Shown one piece after another: positions 59,200 to 64,000 of a stretch of DNA of 64,000 nucleotides. The stretch's first letter is position 1. Each line of letters starts with the position of its first letter. Origin of the DNA: Parelaphostrongylus tenuis (taxonomy: Eukaryota > Nematoda > Chromadorea > Rhabditida > Metastrongylidae). Made by a program: the position numbers and the translations under genes. The notes below the pieces were generated by a model. That model ran no database searches. It saw only the letters and a program-made list of their open reading frames with translations, and was not told the DNA's origin. The stretch lies in NCBI GenBank assembly GCA_019055375.1, contig JAHQIW010002308.1, positions 372,001 to 436,000 on the forward strand, given 5' to 3'.

Positions 59200-62100
59200 A
59201 ATTAAGCTGACCTCAAGCGCTCACATTACAGAAAAACGTGCCAACGTTCGTAAAAGAAAGTGTCTGTTGTTAGGGTAATAAAGAATTCTCTTCGTGAGCA
59301 AGTAAAAGGAAAGCTGGCCGTGGAGAATTCAATGAGCAATCACTTTTGATATGTGTTTTTCGGAAAACTTCGGTCTACAGTGTGCACACCCCAAGGCAAG
59401 TCGCAGACAGAGACCATTCAGAGGCGAACTTCTTCTTTACCAAGCCGCTGCTAATTATCTACCTAACATGTATCAGTAGTTCTTTGCTCAATCCGTAGAG
59501 CACTTGAAAAGACCGATACAATAGACAAAGAGACGTCCATGTTGCCTCGCTCGTTATGGAGATTCAGCAAGAAATAGGAAGCTCAGAACTGCTGGAAAGC
59601 GTGCCAAAAGCGTAAACATCGACTTCAGTCAAAACCATGAGCATTCATATTAGTATTGCTTTATATTTAAACTAAAAAAAGTGCAATTTTGCTACTCTAC
59701 AAAAAATTTGATGGCATTGTTTTTAAGTTGCTTTAGTGAAGGAATCTATCAATTCAATAACGTGAAGGCGGTATCCCACGTGAATAATCTGCAGCACAAA
59801 AAGAAATCTGCAAAAGTTTTGGCCGTGTTGCGCATTGTAAATGCCCCATGTATGCCTATTGGGTTGTTAGCATTCGTAAGCCGTTCACTGAAAATCAGTC
59901 TGAATCGCAACTTCAAATGATCTTTTCAGTTCGTCCAGACTTATACATCGTGTACTCCGCTACTATCAGTTGTAGGGATGAATCGAAAGGCATGTGGTAC
60001 AGATGAGACGTACGAGTAACGCCAAAACGTACGTATTCCACTCCGAATTTCATACCAGATCTCTGGAACCCGTAAAAATTTCTATCATAATTATACTGAA
60101 TTTCGAGCGAGGTCTCAAGCAGAGTCTGTCAGAAGTTATTGCTATATTTGAAATCACGTTTGTGAGTCATGGATGTCTTACACGGCTTGGATATATGTGC
60201 TTTAAGGGGATTTCTTAGCACTTTTTCGCATTTACATTAGCATTCTTCGACATTATCAGTCTACTCTGGATTTTTAACACCTAATTAACGAAGTCTATTG
60301 GATAACCGAAAAAACATGGATAGGATGCAATTACATTTTCCGTCTAAGCTGTCAATTTGTAGAAGTCGATGCGGATGTTTCGTCTTTTTTCTTCACCGAT
60401 GCCGCTTAGAAGCACTGATTGAAAAGGCAATGAGCCGAGAAGACTTATTCTATTCCATTAAGTGTCCATCTTTTTTTTTAATAAAAATCTTCGTAATTAT
60501 CCTTTTTATGATGTTATTTTCGCTTTCATTTCTCCTTGAGCGATTCCCCTTTGCGATACGGGTAATGAGTATCAATGACACGATCTCATCTCCTACAGAC
60601 CACTTCTGCAGCTTAGCCGTGAATGTGGAGGTTTTTTTCTCTTTTATGATCTCAGGTTGAACTGTGTTCATGTAATAGCTGTCGCGAATTGATTTTGATC
60701 CCCTAAAGTTACTTATCCTTGAACGAAAGAGAAAAAAAAAACAAGCAGACATTGGAACGACGGTTTAGAAAACCGAATCTCTATCGCTTGCGATTACTGG
60801 CAGCTAGGTAGACATTGATTTTGGTTCCCCCTAAAAATCACCTTTGAAGAACAGACTACAAAGAAAGGGCAAGTTAAGCGCGGATCATGCTATCGAAAAT
60901 TTGTTATAGGATTAAGCAAAAAGTTCTGGAAAATTTGTGAAAGTTTCTTTTTAATGGGTAAATTTATGATAAAAAACAGCAACTGTTCTTCAAAATATAA
61001 ATCTTTCGTTCTTATTCTTTCTATCTTACTACGCTGCAAGAACAATAAGTAATTACGTTTTATTCTCGAAATTTTCTTTGTGCATATAAGTTATATGTTT
61101 ACCAAAAGCATATGACCTTGTAGAATAAGTGTTGGAGTATCAAAGCGCCAAAAAATTTCAAAAATCTCTTGGAAGCGGAGTAGGATTTTTCAATCAAATT
61201 ACGAAAAATCACACACTTTTGAGACGGCAGTTGAAATGGCTGCACGTATAACGATGCAAAAGACGCGCGATTCCCGTTTTTTAATTAGACAAATTCTACT
61301 TTCTTGAGAAAAATTTTATAGGTTTCATGTATTATCTTAATGCGCCATGCTTTCCAGTACGCTCCCTGGTGCTGTAGTGCATGTGTGGTGTCAAAAAATG
61401 AAATCATTCAAGAATTTCCCAAAGTTTTAACTTAATCTAGTATTGAGAAGCTTTCCATGACATCAAGCTTCATTTTCCTTACACCCTCTCAAAGCGATCA
61501 ATCAAAGAATGTGACTTGGTTGTCCTGCTTCGACCGCACTACTCACATTTCTCCTCCAGAATATTCACGGTCTTTGCACAATAATTGAGTTTATCTATCT
61601 GTTACTGCTGCACATCTACTCCCTCATCTGCATTTGATACCGATTTGCTCTTTGCTCACCAGCCAACTGTTGGGCAGGCACGATCAATGGCGTAGTGAAT
61701 TTTATGTCGGGGCAGATCCATGCAAGCATCTAATAAATCAGCATACCAATCGGTTTTTTTGAAAAGTTCTACTGGCTCAAGGTATCCATCTATTAGCATA
61801 GATAGTAATGATTGAGAGCGATATGCAGATTCGAACGAAACGCACTGATGTTTAAAAAGTCTCTATGAAAATGTTCGCATGTTAGAGTTTTCATTTTCTT
61901 TATGAGCCATTACATGATTACATGAGAGTTGCTGGAACAACTGTCGCTAAACACCTCCACCTAAGAAACGCAACATCTCGCGAAGTACTAGACCTTAGTA
62001 AGGGGCGGGGAAGCGTAGCTGTATGACGCTGATGCTCTGATTCGGCCTTCCACCCAACATCCTTTTGTAAACAACTGGAAACGCTTTGGCTTGGCCATCT

Positions 62101-62880
62101 TTGAGATTGCAAGAAGATTTCAATAGACTAATTTTCTCATGAAATCAAAAAAAAAAATGACGAAATTCTCTAAATGGAATCGAAGCAACACACGAAATAG
62201 ATCCTTGTGAACGATAATACGAGGAAACGAATCGAATGGAAGTGTTGTACATCCGAGTAGTGAACTGAGATAACGGTCTTGTAAAAGAACATAAATATTA
62301 AATCAAATTGACACCACTGTTTAGGCAATTCGTTCTCAAATCTGAAATTGTTCAGCACACCAAACACTGACCGTTGCTCATCTAGCTGACTGCCAGTCTA
62401 AGTGATCCTCATTGACGGCTTATGCAGGCCTATACATTACCTTTTCTGGATATTGTGAAGCTCAGTAGCTGCATCCGGTGTTCTTTGCCGACGAAACGCA
62501 GCCATCAGTGTGAAGAATGTCTCGCCAAGTAGGTAACGAGGTTTCCGCTCTGTTCAGCAGCAGCGGCTATAGTGCTCGTGCTTGTGCAATGCAATCATCT
62601 ATGTAGGGAAGTATTACCTAGTTCCTGTTGCATCACTCTTATCTGAAAACGTTTTCTGGCACTACGCGTTCTTCAGCGGTGCACTTATTGAAGTTGACAG
62701 TCTTCAACAAATGTTTATTGCAATATAGGGTCCTCATAGTTGTATCACGTCAAGTCCAGTGAAGGGAAACACGGCAAGAACGAGGTATCCTGTGCTTTGT
62801 TTATCGATTGATCGTTCATTAATAATGATTTATTTCCTTTTATCTGATCGACTTTGGAGGTAACTCTGGATTAATGATAA
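59200..62880. other. No gene confidently recognised
   Basis: Open frames at 60298-60660 (+) and 60752-60450 (-) overlap. The minus frame has KLQKWSVGDEIVSLILITRI after a possible acceptor, and a + strand alternative frame at 60293-60408 reads VYWITEKTWIGCNYIFRLSC. Neither could be extended. Confidence 0.3.
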
Positions 62881-62889
62881 TAATTTACC

Positions 62890-62995
62890 CAGTAATGTAT
62901 AGTGATGAGCAAAACTTTTGAGTCAGGCGGGACTCGAACTCACATTTCACCCTATCCGGGCGCGTGCTCGAGCCGTTGCGCTACGATTAATTGTT
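62890..62995 (-). repeat. SINE core and tail, head-to-head with the next copy
   Basis: Minus strand core GTAGCGCAACGGCTCGAGCA, B box GAGTTCGAGTCCCGCCTGAC, then tail AAAAGTTTTGCTCATCAC. It faces the 63.0 kb copy across about 15 bases. Confidence 0.6.
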
Positions 62996-62999
62996 CACA

Positions 63000-63175
63000 G
63001 CTAGATGCGCAGTAGCGCAGGAGGAGTGTTGTCAAAGCAGGTGTCGATAGTGCAACGGCTCGAGCATGCGCCCTCGTATAGGGTGAAATATGCGTTCGAG
63101 TCCCACCTGACGCAAAGGTTTTGCACAACACTCTACATTAGTGGTTGAAATATAACACCATGCAACCGCTAAAAA
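63000..63175 (+). repeat. SINE core and tail
   Basis: Core GATAGTGCAACGGCTCGAGC; CCCT/AGGG anticodon-like stem; B box GCGTTCGAGTCCCACCTGAC; tail TTTGCACAACACTCTACATT and final ATGCAACCGCT. The short CAGGT/ACCTG pairing flanking the core recalls an acceptor stem. Confidence 0.65.
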
Positions 63176-64000
63176 ATGTTGAAGGAAAATGATTTCAGTG
63201 GCAATTTACTTAACTTTTTTTTGACCTCGCAGAGAATACTAATATATTTTTTTCATAACTTCCATCTACGACATTGAATAAGCCTTAATAAGCTAACATT
63301 TCAACGTCTTCAAGTGGCACTGCAGTCATAAAAATTAGATTCTATGCGTGCACACAGTTTCACCCATGAGGATGAACGTCCGTGGACTTGACTGATCAGA
63401 TCAACCGACTCTGAAGAAGACGAAGTTACCGAAGTTAGCCGAATAAAAGTCATACAACAGCTCATGTAAGCCAAAAAATCTGAAGAAATCTGTAAGAAAC
63501 AGTCTGCCAGGTCCATCTGATAAAGTGCAGTTCGTTATTAAGTTCATACCGATGAGTACTGAAACGATTAATGCTGTCGCCTGTTTATCAATCGCTTCGA
63601 GCAGGTGTTAAAGCAGCTTTCCTTTCACATTGCAGTCACTTTCACCTGCGTTGCTCGATTGCCTTTCTTTTGTTCTCCTCCCTTAGGCCCAAAGTAATTA
63701 TTGCCTTTTAGTTACTTTCTCGAAGTGGAGTTTCCACTTGAAATTCTAATTCCAACTAATTAACATCACATTTGAATACATGCTAAGACGTTAACTACTC
63801 ATTTTATAACTTTCTGTGTCGTGAATTGTATACAGTCATGGCACGACTAAGTTCCTCACCTTAGATGGTTTGCTAATTTTTAAAGTTCGAGTATCACAGC
63901 TATGTGGACTGTTCCGATGATGTTTATGGTGCCTTTTCTTTTCCGCCCTTCCGTGTCTATCAAAAAAATCGGATTTAGTTTGCTTCAAATAAATCCCATA

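Noticed and set aside
60298..60752. Candidate gene on either strand
   Set aside because: Frames conflict across strands and no reliable splice partners or recognised domains were found.

Overview
This window looks like nuclear DNA of a clade V (strongylid, hookworm-like) nematode. The signs are AT-rich DNA, many short introns with TTTCAG-type acceptors, a probable spliced-leader acceptor just before the start codon of the main gene, a prolyl 4-hydroxylase closest in recalled sequence and length to Caenorhabditis DPY-18/PHY-1, and a heavy load of decayed nematode-type transposons. Genus is an inference; I could not run searches.

The one securely identified gene lies on the + strand at 27144-44975. 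It is a collagen prolyl 4-hydroxylase alpha subunit in 17 exons, giving 558 residues with every splice phase consistent. Iron ligands H421, D423 and H492 and 2-oxoglutarate lysine K502 are intact. One intron has a GC-AG donor. Its large introns have been repeatedly invaded: RTE-like LINE fragments (introns 7 and 11, both antisense to the gene), mariner ends (introns 11 and 16), an inverted-repeat element (intron 13), tandem tRNA-derived SINEs (intron 14) and a Penelope-like GIY-YIG endonuclease relic (intron 16).

Layout. 1-7.3 kb: gene-poor, one acidic candidate exon (2279-2593) and a repeat with duplicated ends (4791-5119). 7.36-8.95 kb: a long TATG microsatellite with a ~408 bp higher-order period. 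9.7-12.3 kb: SINE copies and a 5'-truncated mariner. 12.9-25.5 kb: scattered unrecognised candidate exons, two inverted-repeat MITE-like elements, a direct-repeat cluster and SINEs. 27-45 kb: the prolyl hydroxylase gene. 45-64 kb: SINEs, a near-complete dead mariner (47066-48313), a tandem duplication, a second copy of an ~0.7 kb repeat, and a plausible three-exon small membrane or secreted protein gene (55952-56388).

No CRISPR array, rRNA or convincing functional tRNA was seen; all tRNA-like sequences belong to repeated SINE families. The most novel observations are a composite SINE family whose tRNA-like core sits internally between a conserved 5' domain and a shared hairpin tail, the fold-back mariner derivative, and the density of element types nested in the introns of one otherwise intact essential-type gene. 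The single-exon candidates are judged only by the look of the reading frame and nearby splice signals and are given low confidence.
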